Source of the DNA: Bacillus sp. FJAT-45037
GTDB lineage: Bacteria; Bacillota; Bacilli; Bacillales; Bacillaceae_D
Reading direction: 5' to 3'
DNA: 64,000 bases
Assembly: GCF_002797325.1 (NCBI RefSeq)
Contig: NZ_KZ454938.1
Coordinates: 1,996,267-2,060,266, forward strand
Shown: one piece after another, positions 24,933 through 34,233 of the stretch
Layout of the letters: each line of letters begins with the position of its first letter
How positions within the stretch are numbered: the first letter of the stretch is position 1
Notes under the pieces: generated by a model
The model's input: only the letters and a program-made list of their open reading frames with translations
Database searches by the model: none
What the model was told of the DNA's origin: nothing
Position numbers and translations under genes: made by a program

Positions 24933-25712
24933 TTATAGAGAAACAATATTGTACCCGCTATCTACATGAAGCAACTCACCCGTGATTCCACGTGACAAAT
25001 CACTCATTAAGAATAACGCTGTGTCTCCCACTTCTTCTTGTGTAGTAGTGCGACGGAGAGGCGCACGCTCTTCAATTTCACGAAGTACATCATTGAAACC
25101 TTCAATTCCTTTCGCTGCTAATGTACGGATCGGGCCGGCCGAAATAGCATTCACTCGAATGTTCTCTTTACCTAAATCATTGGCCAAGTATTTTACACTA
25201 GCATCCAAACTTGCCTTAGCAACTCCCATTACATTGTAATTACGTATCACTCTTTCCCCACCAAGATAGGTTAACGTTATAATACTCCCACCTTCAGTAA
25301 GTAGTGGTCGAGCGGCTTTTGTGACTGCTGTTAATGAATAAGCACTAATGTTTTGCGCTAGTAAGAATCCATCACGAGTAGTATTTAAATACTCACCTGA
25401 GAGCTCTTCTTTATTTGCAAAAGCGATGCAATGAGCAATTCCATGGATCGTGCCAACTTCATTTTTGATTTCAGAGAACGTCTTATCAATTTCCTCATCA
25501 TTAGTTACGTCACAAGGTAAAATCAAATGATCCTCACGCTCAAGTGTTTCCATCAAACTGCGAACATTGCGCTCAAGACGCTCCCCTGCATACGTAAAAA
25601 TTAATCTAGCTCCAGCATTTGCTAATGATTGAGCAATTCCCCATGCGATACTGCGTTTATTCGCAACACCCATGACAACATATGTACGATCTTTCAGTGA
25701 AAGTTGAATCAT
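24933..25712 (-). CDS. fabI: Enoyl-[acyl-carrier-protein] reductase FabI
   Basis: NADH-dependent enoyl-ACP reductase (259 residues) of the last step of fatty acid elongation. The short-chain dehydrogenase fold shows GVANKRSIAWG near 15-25 and the FabI catalytic Tyr-x6-Lys motif at Y159-K166 in YNVMGVAK. The C-terminus is HVDSGYNIV. The ATG follows a GGAGG site. Expression is very probably repressed by FapR through the operator just upstream. Confidence 0.97.
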   Translation of the reverse strand: MIQLSLKDRTYVVMGVANKRSIAWGIAQSLANAGARLIFTYAGERLERNVRSLMETLEREDHLILPCDVTNDEEIDKTFSEIKNEVGTIHGIAHCIAFANKEELSGEYLNTTRDGFLLAQNISAYSLTAVTKAARPLLTEGGSIITLTYLGGERVIRNYNVMGVAKASLDASVKYLANDLGKENIRVNAISAGPIRTLAAKGIEGFNDVLREIEERAPLRRTTTQEEVGDTALFLMSDLSRGITGELLHVDSGYNIVSL

Positions 25713-25741
25713 GTTTTAGTCTCCTCCATTATAGGCAGTTA

Positions 25742-25769
25742 TTAGTACCAAGTACTAATGATTATACCA
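25742..25769 (-). promoter_or_regulatory. fabI promoter with FapR operator
   Basis: TTAGTACCAAGTACTAA at 25742-25758 matches the FapR box palindrome. It lies directly downstream of an extended -10 on the minus strand (TGGTATAAT, 25761-25769), so bound FapR would block initiation. Malonyl-CoA relief is known for FapR. Confidence 0.9.
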
Positions 25770-25820
25770 TACCTTCCCTTTCCTTGGTACCTTTCTCTTT
25801 CTCTTCCACATTTCTTACCG

Positions 25821-25964
25821 TTATCCCTTCTTTGTTTCTATATTACGCAAAGTGAAATCACAACTTTGGCAACGATAAATCACATTCTGATTAGACTGTG
25901 CAGTTAATAGATGTCGAATTCCCTTAGCTTGTTGGCACTTTGGACAAATAATGACTGGCTCCAT
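25821..25964 (-). CDS. Small zinc-ribbon protein (47 aa)
   Basis: Encodes MEPVIICPKCQQAKGIRHLL and continues with CQSCDFTLRN, a two-knuckle CxxC-CxxC zinc ribbon in 47 residues. The ATG lies behind AAAAGGAGGGG at good spacing. Its transcript runs in the same direction as fabI, about 60 bases upstream of the fabI promoter. Nucleic acid or protein binding is likely from the fold. No specific function known. Confidence 0.7.
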   Translation of the reverse strand: MEPVIICPKCQQAKGIRHLLTAQSNQNVIYRCQSCDFTLRNIETKKG

Positions 25965-26057
25965 ATAGACCCCTCCTTTTCATTAAGTTGCCCAGATTAA
26001 CCCACCTACTCAACTAGTACTTCTTAACTATTTTGCATAAATAAGTGATCGAATGTT

Positions 26058-26085
26058 TTGACAACTTTTTTTATCCAGATATAAA
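26058..26085 (+). promoter_or_regulatory. Sigma-A promoter of the DUF4397-sortase genes
   Basis: Perfect TTGACA (26058-26063), a 16-base spacer and TATAAA (26080-26085). A 120-base leader follows. Confidence 0.65.
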
Positions 26086-26147
26086 CTAAACATGTACAAA
26101 ATAAATACAAAGGTTATACATGTTGATCGAAAGAAAGGAGGTTTACT

Positions 26148-26204
26148 ATTCTGGATGTCACTCAAGTCAATGGCCAAACAAAAATTATTAAACTTAGGAG
26201 ATGA
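26148..26204 (+). other. Possible 18-codon upstream reading frame in the DUF4397 leader
   Basis: A strong AAAGGAGG site at 26134-26141 is followed six bases later by ATT. An open frame of 18 codons ends with TGA only four bases before the DUF4397 start codon. Alternatively ATG 26155 in the DUF4397 frame could give a longer N-terminus. Confidence 0.25.
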
Positions 26205-26208
26205 GAAA

Positions 26209-27030
26209 ATGTTTAAAAAAGGATTATTACTTTCATTAGTTGGGGCATTAACATTATCATTTGGAGCGACGGGGTTAGCACATGATCATACAGATGATGA
26301 TGCTAAGGTGCGTATCGTTCACGCTTCACCAGACGCACCCGCAGTCGATGTCGTGGTTAATGGAGATATTGTTGTAGAAGGTGCTGATTTTAAAGCAGCA
26401 ACAGATTACTTACATCTACCACGTGGTAACTATGAAGTGGAAATTTTTGCGACAGGAACGACAGAAGACGGTGAACCTGTCCTTTCTTCTACATTATCAA
26501 TAGAAAGTGGTGAAGCTTATACAGTGGCAGCGATTAACACTGTAGAACACTTAGAGCTTTCCGTTGTATCTGATGAACAAATGACGTCTGAAGGTCAAGC
26601 AAAAGTACGTGTCGGCCACTTCTCACCAGACGCACCGAATGTTGATGTAGCCATTACTGGTGGAGATGTTCTTTTTGCAGACGCACCATTTAAAGCAGTT
26701 ACAGATTACTTAGAAACGGCCCCAGCGACACTTGATCTTGAGATCCGTGTAGCAGGTACAGAAGATGTCGTGCTAGAACTTCCTAACACTGAGTTACAAG
26801 CGAATATGTTGTACAGTGTTTTCGCTGTAGGTTTTGCTAATGGAGAGCCTGGTCTTGATGTCGTCGTCTTAAGTGACATGTCACATGATGCGATGCCTGC
26901 TGAGATGCCTGCTACTGGTATGGGTGGAACATCACAATCAACGAGTCTCCTCCCAGTGCTGTTACTTGGAATGACGGCAATTGGCTGTGCCGTCTTCTTC
27001 GTATCATTTCGTCGTAGACAAGAAGCGTAA
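26209..27030 (+). CDS. DUF4397 cell-surface protein with LPXTG-like anchor
   Basis: A 273-residue secreted protein. It has a signal peptide (about 1-24, ending GATGLAHD), two DUF4397 beta repeats (about 30-120 and 127-215, each with HxSPDAPxVDV), and an acidic linker. A C-terminal sorting signal (MPATGM, a hydrophobic stretch, then RRRQEA) completes it. MPATG is a variant of LPXTG. The chosen ATG follows GGAGATGAG. The adjacent downstream sortase, with overlapping reading frames, is the probable anchoring enzyme. Confidence 0.85.
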   Translation: MFKKGLLLSLVGALTLSFGATGLAHDHTDDDAKVRIVHASPDAPAVDVVVNGDIVVEGADFKAATDYLHLPRGNYEVEIFATGTTEDGEPVLSSTLSIESGEAYTVAAINTVEHLELSVVSDEQMTSEGQAKVRVGHFSPDAPNVDVAITGGDVLFADAPFKAVTDYLETAPATLDLEIRVAGTEDVVLELPNTELQANMLYSVFAVGFANGEPGLDVVVLSDMSHDAMPAEMPATGMGGTSQSTSLLPVLLLGMTAIGCAVFFVSFRRRQEA

Positions 27031-27667
27031 AATTTCCCTTGCAATTATTTTGTTCTCACTTCTTCTAACGGGATGTTCGTCCGCTTCCTCTGATGTGGAA
27101 GATGAACAAGAACGTCAGCCTTTAGAAGAAACAGAGGCATCGATTGTGTCCACTACTGATGAACATGAGACAGAATCTATGATCACACCGACACACTCAA
27201 TCGTCCCACTCAGACATGAGACAATTAATCCAACTCAAGTGATTATTCCAGCACTTGGTGTGGATGCGCCTATTACACCATCAGGTTTGAACGAGGATCG
27301 ACAAATGGAAGTACCTGATGATCCGTTTGAGGTAGGTTGGTTTAGTCCTGGTACAAAACCAGGTGGTCAAGGAAGCGCCGTTCTTGCTGGGCATGTTGAT
27401 AGCCGCACAGGTCCAGCAGTCTTCTTTGAATTAGATCAACTCGAACTAGATGATGTGATTGAAGTCATTGGGGAAAATGGCGAACAACTTACCTTCATTG
27501 TCACTAAAATGACTGTCTATCCTTATGACGACGCCCCTATTGATGAAATTTTTGGTTACACATCCGATCAACGATTAAACCTTATCACATGTACTGGTGA
27601 ATTCGACCAAGTTGAGCGAACACATCGTGAGCGACTCGTTGTCACCGCTGATTTATTGCATCAATAA
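26981..27667 (+). CDS. Class F-type sortase, probably lipid-anchored
   Basis: A sortase with catalytic His in LAGHVDSRTG, Cys in LITCTGEF and Arg in HRERLVV. The spacing and GPAVFFELDQL resemble class F sortases. The N-terminus has a lipoprotein signal: KKRK, a hydrophobic run and the lipobox LLTGC. An acidic linker follows. The start is uncertain: TTG 26981 and GTG 26987 both lie within the upstream gene, and no ATG precedes the lipobox. Together with the DUF4397 gene it forms a dedicated sortase-substrate pair. Confidence 0.85.
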   Translation: MAVPSSSYHFVVDKKRKISLAIILFSLLLTGCSSASSDVEDEQERQPLEETEASIVSTTDEHETESMITPTHSIVPLRHETINPTQVIIPALGVDAPITPSGLNEDRQMEVPDDPFEVGWFSPGTKPGGQGSAVLAGHVDSRTGPAVFFELDQLELDDVIEVIGENGEQLTFIVTKMTVYPYDDAPIDEIFGYTSDQRLNLITCTGEFDQVERTHRERLVVTADLLHQ

Positions 27668-27713
27668 AGAAGAGTCAGAATGCCAATAAAGTGGCATCCT
27701 GACTCTTTTTTTG
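27667..27713. terminator. Bidirectional terminator after the sortase
   Basis: Stem AAGAGTCAG-ATGCCA with its complement TGGCAT-CTGACTCTT, one mismatch, and a run of seven T on the plus strand. Confidence 0.88.
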
Positions 27714-27724
27714 TCGCGCTTTAC

Positions 27725-29788
27725 TTATTCTTCATATGATTTATTAGATAGCACAGTGCGAGGAACATCCGTCCCGCGTGCTCCACGCATATCGACTGGA
27801 TCTTTCTCTTGCGGATAAATCATAATAAAACTTTCAGGCTTAGCAACCGCAAGTATTCTAGGAAGTTGTTCAAGTTGAGGATGCCATGACAGCGTTCCAC
27901 GTCTAGCGCTTAAAACAGCGACGAGGTCATCTTTTCTTAACAATGGCATAAAAGTACGATGTAGCTCATTCCAAGAAGGTACACCTACAACTTGAGTTTG
28001 CACATCAGGTTTCATTTGCTCAAACATCTTTTCGTAACTTTGGGTGTTATCATGAATGACATACACCGTAAGAATGGCTCCAATCTGTCCCGCTAACCGC
28101 TTAGCAGTTCGGACAGATTCATACGCTGCCGACTTATGATCAAATCCAGAAGGAATAAGTACGACTAATCTTTTCGTCGTCGTTAATGGATGACCCAATT
28201 TTGCTACAAGAATCATTTGGTTCGTTCTCTCTAGAAGTTGATCAAGAACTCCTCCAAACATTCGTTGCGGTGTCGATAATTTGCCATTCCAACCAATGAC
28301 AGCTGTAGTAATTCGAGATTCTTCCATTGCACGTATCATTCCATTAGTAATATTCGGATCGACTCGCGTAAGCATCTGCATTGACACTTCTGCCCCTGCA
28401 GCATAACTTACAGCTTTCTCCAACATCTTCTCTGCTTGCAAGATTTTCTCAGGTGTATCTTCTCTGCTTCCTCTTGCAACTGATAATGTGTACAGCGGCT
28501 CTGGTGAACTGCCGCGAATTAAAAAAGCGAGATCAAGCAAAGATTCCATCGTTTGCGGATTAGCAACAGGAACAAGCACTCGTTCAGGAGCTAATGAAGG
28601 TTCATACGGACTTTGTTCTTCTTTTAATGCAATTTTTCTTGCGTACGTTTCAACCATATAAGGGCCCACCATACAAGTCACGAGAATCATCACGATGACC
28701 GCATTCACCGTTGCCTGATCAAATAAGCCGAGCTCATATCCCACTAGTGTCGCCGCAAGTGTCGCAGCTGCCTGTGGAATGGACAAACCGAAGATTAGTT
28801 TAATCTCATCTGATGAATACTGATAAAGTTTTCCGGCGAACCATGCGGCGAGGAATTTTCCCATAATGACTAAAGAAACAACGACTGTAGCAATCAGCCA
28901 CGCAGCTGGCTCTGATAAAAGCACACGAATATCCATCAACATTCCGACAGATAGTAAAAAGAACGGAATAAATATAGCATTTCCAACAAATTTAATTCGG
29001 TTCATTAATGTCCCTTGTTCAGCTATAAAACGATTCAATGCTAATCCTGCTAAGAACGCCCCGATGATTGGCTCAAGACCAGCAATGGTGGCAAAGTACG
29101 CTGAGACAAAAAGAACAGTCATAACAAAAATATACTCTAATGCCCCTTCACTACTTAACGAACGGAAGAAAAATTTTGCAGCAATCGGAACTAATATAAG
29201 AACAGCTGCAACATATAAGCCAAGCGATACGAGTAGAACAAACCAAAAGTTAGCCGTTAACTCTCCTTCGGTCGCCCCAGCTACGATAGCTAACACTAAA
29301 AGAGCGAGTGTATCGGTCATAATCGTCCCGCCGACTGTCGTAGTGACCGCTTTATTCTTTGAGATTCCTAAACGACTTGCTATAGGGTAAGCTAACAGTG
29401 TATGAGACCCTAACAATGATCCTAGTAAGATAGCAGCTGCTATTGGATAACCCATCACATAAACAACGAGCGTACCTAAAATAAAAGGGATTGAAAACGA
29501 TAATGTCCCAAAGGTTAAACTTCTCGTTCGGTATTTTTTAAATCCATCTAAATCAATCTCAAGACCTGCAATAAAAATAATATATAACAGACCAACCGTT
29601 CCTAACAAAACAATTGTAGGATCACGATCAATTAGACCAAGCCCATTCGGACCAATGACGACTCCACTTAAAATTAAACCGATAATGCCAGGAACTCTAA
29701 GCCGAGCCATGATCAATGGAGCTATCAAAAAGATAACCATTGCGATGGCAAAAATGAGGACAGGGTTCGTCACAGGTTGTTCAAACAA
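27725..29788 (-). CDS. yjbQ: Cation:proton antiporter YjbQ (CPA2 family) with C-terminal universal-stress-like domain
   Basis: A protein of about 687 residues. The first 385 form 12-13 membrane segments of the CPA2/KefB type, including GIIGLILSGVVIGP and the TDTLALL aspartate region. Residues 400-660 look like two Usp-type cytoplasmic domains. It probably exchanges Na+ or K+ for H+, and it sits beside prpE as in B. subtilis. The start is probably TTG 29788, nine bases after AAAGGTG; GTG 29800 overlaps that site. Ion specificity cannot be read from sequence. Confidence 0.9.
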   Translation of the reverse strand: MFEQPVTNPVLIFAIAMVIFLIAPLIMARLRVPGIIGLILSGVVIGPNGLGLIDRDPTIVLLGTVGLLYIIFIAGLEIDLDGFKKYRTRSLTFGTLSFSIPFILGTLVVYVMGYPIAAAILLGSLLGSHTLLAYPIASRLGISKNKAVTTTVGGTIMTDTLALLVLAIVAGATEGELTANFWFVLLVSLGLYVAAVLILVPIAAKFFFRSLSSEGALEYIFVMTVLFVSAYFATIAGLEPIIGAFLAGLALNRFIAEQGTLMNRIKFVGNAIFIPFFLLSVGMLMDIRVLLSEPAAWLIATVVVSLVIMGKFLAAWFAGKLYQYSSDEIKLIFGLSIPQAAATLAATLVGYELGLFDQATVNAVIVMILVTCMVGPYMVETYARKIALKEEQSPYEPSLAPERVLVPVANPQTMESLLDLAFLIRGSSPEPLYTLSVARGSREDTPEKILQAEKMLEKAVSYAAGAEVSMQMLTRVDPNITNGMIRAMEESRITTAVIGWNGKLSTPQRMFGGVLDQLLERTNQMILVAKLGHPLTTTKRLVVLIPSGFDHKSAAYESVRTAKRLAGQIGAILTVYVIHDNTQSYEKMFEQMKPDVQTQVVGVPSWNELHRTFMPLLRKDDLVAVLSARRGTLSWHPQLEQLPRILAVAKPESFIMIYPQEKDPVDMRGARGTDVPRTVLSNKSYEE

Positions 29789-29830
29789 AATAAAACACAC
29801 CTTTAAATTCGTATTTATACATCCTTTCTC

Positions 29831-29860
29831 ATATTAAAGAAACAACCAACATGCTGTCAA
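29831..29860 (-). promoter_or_regulatory. Sigma-A promoter of yjbQ
   Basis: Minus strand perfect TTGACA (29855-29860), an 18-base spacer and TAATAT (29831-29836). Confidence 0.65.
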
Positions 29861-30008
29861 TGTAGAACAACGTCGGTAAGCGCTTTAAATGAATAAGTAG
29901 AGTACGAAATCTGCACAAAATATCGAAAGACATGGATTCTAGATCTTATATCAATTAAATACCCTAGAGATCTCTCATGTTTATCCTTATCGCATAAGCT
30001 ACTGATTA

Positions 30009-30017
30009 TGCTAAAAT
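30009..30017 (+). promoter_or_regulatory. Extended -10 upstream of prpE
   Basis: TGC-TAAAAT at 30009-30017, 47 bases before the prpE start. The -35 is unclear. Confidence 0.4.
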
Positions 30018-30063
30018 ATCGGTTATATGAAAACTGTCTACACTATAAAACGAGGTGTTTCAT

Positions 30064-30801
30064 TTGAAGATTGATTGCATTGGTGATATTCATGGTTGTT
30101 ATGAGGAACTTCTCACCCTCCTTCACAAGCTAGGATACAAAAAAGCTAAAACAGGGTATGTACATCCTGACCAACGAAAGTTAGCATTTGTTGGTGATTT
30201 AACAGATCGTGGCCCGCGATCTCTAGATGTGATCAAAATCGTCTCAGAACTTGTCAGCAACGGCCTAGCGTATTATGTGCCTGGAAATCATTGCGACAAG
30301 CTCTATCGCTATTTTCTTGGACGCAACGTTCAAGAGAAACACGGGCTTGAAACAACAGTCAGTGAGCTAAACGAATTAGCAAAAGGAGAGTTTGATAATA
30401 TTCGAGCTCAATTTATGGGGCTCGTTGAACAATCTCCCCACTACCACATTCTTGATCACGGTCGTCTTGTTATTGCTCATGCAGGTATTCAAGCAAAAGA
30501 CATCGGAGTACAAAACAAACGTGTGCAAACATTTGTTTTGTATGGAGATATTACCGGAGAAAAACATGCAGATGGTTCACCTGTAAGACGCGATTGGGCG
30601 CAACATTATGACGGTTCGGCTTTCGTCGTTTACGGTCACACTCCTGTAAGCGAAGCAAGATTCATCAATCACACGGTTAACATTGATACAGGCTGTGTTT
30701 TCGGTGGGACATTAACCGCACTAAGATACCCTGAACGCACGACAGTATCTGTCTCCTCTTCAATGCCGTTTGTTGAAGAAAAATTTAGAGAGTTTGATTA
30801 A
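30064..30801 (+). CDS. prpE: Bis(5'-nucleosyl)-tetraphosphatase PrpE
   Basis: A PPP-family phosphoesterase of 245 residues with GDIHG (7-11), GDLTDRGP and GNHC metal motifs and the later YGHTPV. B. subtilis PrpE hydrolyses asymmetric Ap4A and has phosphatase activity, with a role in spore germination. TTG at 30064 is chosen because it is six bases after GAGGTG. It lies next to yjbQ and close to yjbO, as expected from synteny. Confidence 0.93.
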   Translation: MKIDCIGDIHGCYEELLTLLHKLGYKKAKTGYVHPDQRKLAFVGDLTDRGPRSLDVIKIVSELVSNGLAYYVPGNHCDKLYRYFLGRNVQEKHGLETTVSELNELAKGEFDNIRAQFMGLVEQSPHYHILDHGRLVIAHAGIQAKDIGVQNKRVQTFVLYGDITGEKHADGSPVRRDWAQHYDGSAFVVYGHTPVSEARFINHTVNIDTGCVFGGTLTALRYPERTTVSVSSSMPFVEEKFREFD

Positions 30802-30827
30802 TATCCATTAGGGAGGTATTTCACATA

Positions 30828-31268
30828 ATGAAACAAGTCTCATTTGTGCTGGTAATCATCGTATCCATTGCCATTCTTACAGCTTGTTCAAATCAAGCAG
30901 AACTATCGATCGACCTAAATGAAACCAGATTGATTGTTGATGAAGAACGAGATGTTCTGTCTATTTATGCGCGCTTTGTGAATGCTGGGTCTGTCTCATC
31001 TGAAGATCTTCATGCGGTCTTTCTCATTCATGACGAGGAACTCGCGGCTGATCTAAATGTAGAGAAGGAAATTCGCTTTACCGATCACGAAGGTCAGCCT
31101 GATACTTTTAACTTAGCTGGAGATGGCAGCTATTTTATCGCCGAAGCTTATGGTTATGAAGGAGAGCGACCAATTGATGAACTGGTAAATAGCGTTGAAG
31201 TTATTCTTTATAATACTTCCGATGAAGAACTAGCGAGGGCTATGGTGGAGCGCGTCGTTACAGAATAA
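30828..31268 (+). CDS. Putative lipoprotein, unknown function
   Basis: A 146-residue protein with a lipoprotein signal peptide (lipobox ILTAC with Cys at about 20). A short acidic beta-rich domain follows, resembling extracellular immunoglobulin-like lipoprotein domains. The ATG follows GGGAGG. It is 26 bases after prpE and may be co-transcribed. I do not recognise a family. Confidence 0.75.
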   Translation: MKQVSFVLVIIVSIAILTACSNQAELSIDLNETRLIVDEERDVLSIYARFVNAGSVSSEDLHAVFLIHDEELAADLNVEKEIRFTDHEGQPDTFNLAGDGSYFIAEAYGYEGERPIDELVNSVEVILYNTSDEELARAMVERVVTE

Positions 31269-31273
31269 TAATA

Positions 31274-31321
31274 AAGCAAGAAGCAATGAGCGCTTTATAG
31301 GCCCATTGCTTCTTTTGCTTT
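31274..31321. terminator. Bidirectional terminator
   Basis: Imperfect stem AAGCAAGAAGCAATG with CATTGCTTCTTTTGCTT (two-base bulge) between the lipoprotein gene and rluD-like yjbO, overlapping the latter's end. Confidence 0.75.
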
Positions 31322-32194
31322 TTCTAAGTCCTTAGGAAGAGCTGCGTTAAACGTATGAGTTTCTCCAGTAAATGGATGCGTTAATTCGAGTCTTTCGCAA
31401 TGTAGCGCATGACGATGCAGTAGTTTCTTTGTGCCTCCGTACAACTCATCCCCTACGAGAGGGTGACCTAGGTGTGAGAAATGAACGCGGATTTGATGGG
31501 TTCGTCCCGTTTCTAATTCAATATCAACGACTGAAAAGGAAGAATTGCTCCTAGTCACTTCATAATGAGTGATCGCAGGTTTCCCCTCCCTTGTGACCAT
31601 CCGTTCAATAATACTGGTTGGCTTCCTACCTATAGGGTCATCAATCGTTCCTCTAACTGGAGTGACCGCTCCCTCGACCAAAGCTTTATAAAACCGCTTC
31701 AAGTTGCCCACTTTCTGAGCTTTTGCCAATTGATCATGACTAAACCCGTGCTTAGCAATCACAAGCAGACCAGATGTTTCACGGTCTAGTCGATTTACAG
31801 CGTGAAATGTTGCTGGTATTTCGTGTTTCTCATAATAGCCGACAACTGCATTGGCAAGAGTGTTTGACGGATGCAGACACGACGGAATTGTCGGCATTCC
31901 TGCTGGCTTATTAATAACGAGCAAGTGTTGATCCTCAAAAACAATTTCTAATGGAATGATCTGAGCTAAAAGTGTCTCGCTCTTCACTTCTTTCGGTAAA
32001 TGTATCTCAACAATATCACCTTTATGGATCAATGTTCGAACTGTCTTCTCTTGCTTGTTAACCCGTATCTGTCCACCTTTATACTTAATATCAGCCAAGG
32101 CCTTTTTAGATAATCCTTTGTGTTTTCGTAGAAACTCCCGGAGTAAGATATGATCTTGTTCTTGTGACACCTTCCACTCGATCTTTACGACCAT
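31295..32194 (-). CDS. yjbO: RluA/RluD-family pseudouridine synthase YjbO
   Basis: A 299-residue protein. An N-terminal S4-like RNA-binding domain (LREFLRKHKGLSKKALADIK) is followed by the RluA catalytic domain with HAVNRLDRETSG (catalytic Asp) and GRTHQIRVHFSHLGHPLVGD. It makes pseudouridine in rRNA; the exact site is not deducible. The ATG at 32194 follows GGTGG. It starts two bases after the nadK stop, in the relQ-nadK-yjbO cluster. Confidence 0.93.
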   Translation of the reverse strand: MVVKIEWKVSQEQDHILLREFLRKHKGLSKKALADIKYKGGQIRVNKQEKTVRTLIHKGDIVEIHLPKEVKSETLLAQIIPLEIVFEDQHLLVINKPAGMPTIPSCLHPSNTLANAVVGYYEKHEIPATFHAVNRLDRETSGLLVIAKHGFSHDQLAKAQKVGNLKRFYKALVEGAVTPVRGTIDDPIGRKPTSIIERMVTREGKPAITHYEVTRSNSSFSVVDIELETGRTHQIRVHFSHLGHPLVGDELYGGTKKLLHRHALHCERLELTHPFTGETHTFNAALPKDLEKAKEAMGL

Positions 32195-32195
32195 G

Positions 32196-32990
32196 CTATC
32201 CACCGATAAAGGACTCCTTCACTCTTTTCCAGAAGGGGAATGGCCTGAAGCGAGCAAAGCGAATTTTCTCTTCTGCGACACGACATTGTATCGATTTCAC
32301 ACGTTTGTGATCAAGGGTGTAGTGATCGACTGTCACTTGCACATCAACATCATTCAACGGTTTCAACAAGCATGTGTGATGTTGTGGAAGAACAAGCGGT
32401 GAGCCCACCGTTCGATATACCCTGTTATTAATCGAAGCCATTTCAGCAATTTGAATCGATGAAAGCGATGGATGAAGAATCGCACCACCTAAAGCTTTGT
32501 TATAGGCTGTGCTGCCAGATGGCGTCGAAATACATAAACCATCTCCGCGAAACACTTCAAAAGTATCGCCCTTGATCTCGACGTTACTAACGAGTGACCC
32601 CTCTAAACTTTTCACCGTGCATTCATTTAAAGCCAAATGTCGTTCTGACTTACCCTCACCATGATGTCTGATCACTACTTCGAGAAGGGGATATTCCACA
32701 ATTTGATAAGGAGTTTTAGCAATATGAATGACTAATTTCTCCACTTCATCTGGCACCCAATCGGCATAGAAACCAAGATGGCCTGTATGAATTCCAACAA
32801 AAGCTGTATCTTCTAAACGTTCACTATAATCATGAAAGGCTTGAAGCAGTGTTCCATCGCCACCGACCGTCACAACCATTTCAGGTGATTGTTCATCATG
32901 TACCAATCCAAAATCAAGCAAATAACGTTTTATCCGTTGTTGTAACGTGTTTGATAAATGATCCCCACGAGAAGTGACAGTAAATTTCAT
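32196..32990 (-). CDS. nadK: NAD kinase
   Basis: ATP-NAD kinase of 264 residues. The [11 protein letters not shown] motif near 44-54 and the catalytic [14 protein letters not shown] motif are plain. It produces NADP. It lies between relQ and yjbO, as in the B. subtilis yjbMNO genes. The spacing to relQ is about 20 bases, indicating an operon. Confidence 0.96.
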   Translation of the reverse strand: MKFTVTSRGDHLSNTLQQRIKRYLLDFGLVHDEQSPEMVVTVGGDGTLLQAFHDYSERLEDTAFVGIHTGHLGFYADWVPDEVEKLVIHIAKTPYQIVEYPLLEVVIRHHGEGKSERHLALNECTVKSLEGSLVSNVEIKGDTFEVFRGDGLCISTPSGSTAYNKALGGAILHPSLSSIQIAEMASINNRVYRTVGSPLVLPQHHTCLLKPLNDVDVQVTVDHYTLDHKRVKSIQCRVAEEKIRFARFRPFPFWKRVKESFIGG

Positions 32991-33010
32991 CCGACTATTC
33001 CCTCCTATCT

Positions 33011-33643
33011 TTATAACTTTCTTCCTTGTTCTTGGTTTTGGATGAAGATCTCCTGTGCATCCCTTACCTCATCTCGAATGATCGACATTTCTTCATCAAG
33101 TAGAAACGCCGCTTCCGCCGCACGAATAAGTCGCATCTTAATATCCTCAGGGATTTCACCACTATATTTATAATTTAACGAATGCTCAATCGTCGCCCAA
33201 AAGTTCATTGCTAAAGTCCGAATTTGAAGTTCCACTAAAATCTGCTTCTCTCCATCTATTGTCTGCACTGGATAGCGTAAAACTAAATGGTAGGATCGAT
33301 AGCCACTCTTCTTCTTCTCAATAATATAGTCACGCTCTTCAATAATCTCAAAATCTCCACGTGTCCGAATTAGATGAATAACCGTTTCAATATCCTCAAC
33401 AAATTGAGTCACAATGCGGACCCCAGCTAAATCCTGCATGTTTTCCTCTAATTCATTTAAAGGGATATTTTTGCGCTTGGCTTTATCAAGAATACTAGAG
33501 ATTGGCTTTACACGACCTGTGACAAATTCAATCGGTGTATGATGTGAGGATCGTTGATACTGTTCTCTGATCCCTTTTAGCTTAATCTTTAATTCTTCTA
33601 CAGCCTGCTTATAAGGCATTAAGAAGGTTCCCCAATCACTCAT
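33011..33643 (-). CDS. relQ: GTP pyrophosphokinase RelQ/SasB (YjbM)
   Basis: A 210-residue small alarmone synthetase. The synthetase domain has the [16 protein letters not shown] nucleotide region, the DLAGVRIVT motif, [11 protein letters not shown] and the VELQIRT motif with its catalytic glutamate. No hydrolase or regulatory domains. It forms (p)ppGpp from ATP and GTP or GDP. The first gene of the relQ-nadK-yjbO cluster, 18 bases after yjbL. Confidence 0.95.
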   Translation of the reverse strand: MSDWGTFLMPYKQAVEELKIKLKGIREQYQRSSHHTPIEFVTGRVKPISSILDKAKRKNIPLNELEENMQDLAGVRIVTQFVEDIETVIHLIRTRGDFEIIEERDYIIEKKKSGYRSYHLVLRYPVQTIDGEKQILVELQIRTLAMNFWATIEHSLNYKYSGEIPEDIKMRLIRAAEAAFLLDEEMSIIRDEVRDAQEIFIQNQEQGRKL

Positions 33644-33661
33644 CCAATCACCATCCGTTCT

Positions 33662-34051
33662 TTACTCAACGTTCCTCTTGAACACTTCCTGCACATTTGC
33701 TTCAAGCTCTTCACCATAGTTACTATTGCCATCAATGTTCTCAAGTAAGAAATCTAGTTCTGTCCCTAAAGCCGTTAATTCAATTTGATGGTCAGTAGTT
33801 AACTCTGCATAGACAGGTATCTCACTCTCGTAGGCTTCCCTTAAATCTTGCCACGAGTCTTTGCCAAACGTTAAATAATAAAACTGGGTATCATCTTCTA
33901 ATATGTAAATAAAAGCTAAGCCATCTGAATCAACAAGCATTCGTTCCCCTGCTTTAATCTGACTCACTGACTCTTGATTAAGTGCGTGTGAACAAGCAAC
34001 AATATATTGTTGTGGTTCCTTTTTCATTTCCGTAACATTAATTTTTTGCAT
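33662..34051 (-). CDS. yjbL: YjbL-family protein (UPF0738)
   Basis: A 129-residue acidic soluble protein matching the UPF0738/YjbL family in length and in position next to relQ. The segments MLVDSDGLAFIYILED and FYYLTFGKDSWQ are characteristic. No catalytic motif or known function. Its start follows a GGAGGT site. Confidence 0.83.
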   Translation of the reverse strand: MQKINVTEMKKEPQQYIVACSHALNQESVSQIKAGERMLVDSDGLAFIYILEDDTQFYYLTFGKDSWQDLREAYESEIPVYAELTTDHQIELTALGTELDFLLENIDGNSNYGEELEANVQEVFKRNVE

Positions 34052-34173
34052 GATTTACCTCCAACTACCTTTCACATTTTACACGTTATTTCCACGTATT
34101 AGTTTACCATACTTTCGCCATGCTTTCTCGTCAAAAGACCGACCAACCTTCGCCAATCACAAACTAATAGTAA

Positions 34174-34202
34174 TTGAGTCGTTTGGCAACGTATGAGATA
34201 AT
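34174..34202 (+). promoter_or_regulatory. Sigma-A promoter of yjbK
   Basis: TTGAGT (34174-34179), a 17-base spacer and GATAAT (34197-34202), 32 bases before yjbK. Confidence 0.6.
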
Positions 34203-34233
34203 TAGTTGATCTAAGAAAAAGGACGTGAAAACC

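Noticed and set aside
28866-29390. 174-codon frame antisense to yjbQ
   Set aside because: Low-complexity antisense shadow of a membrane protein gene with no ribosome site.
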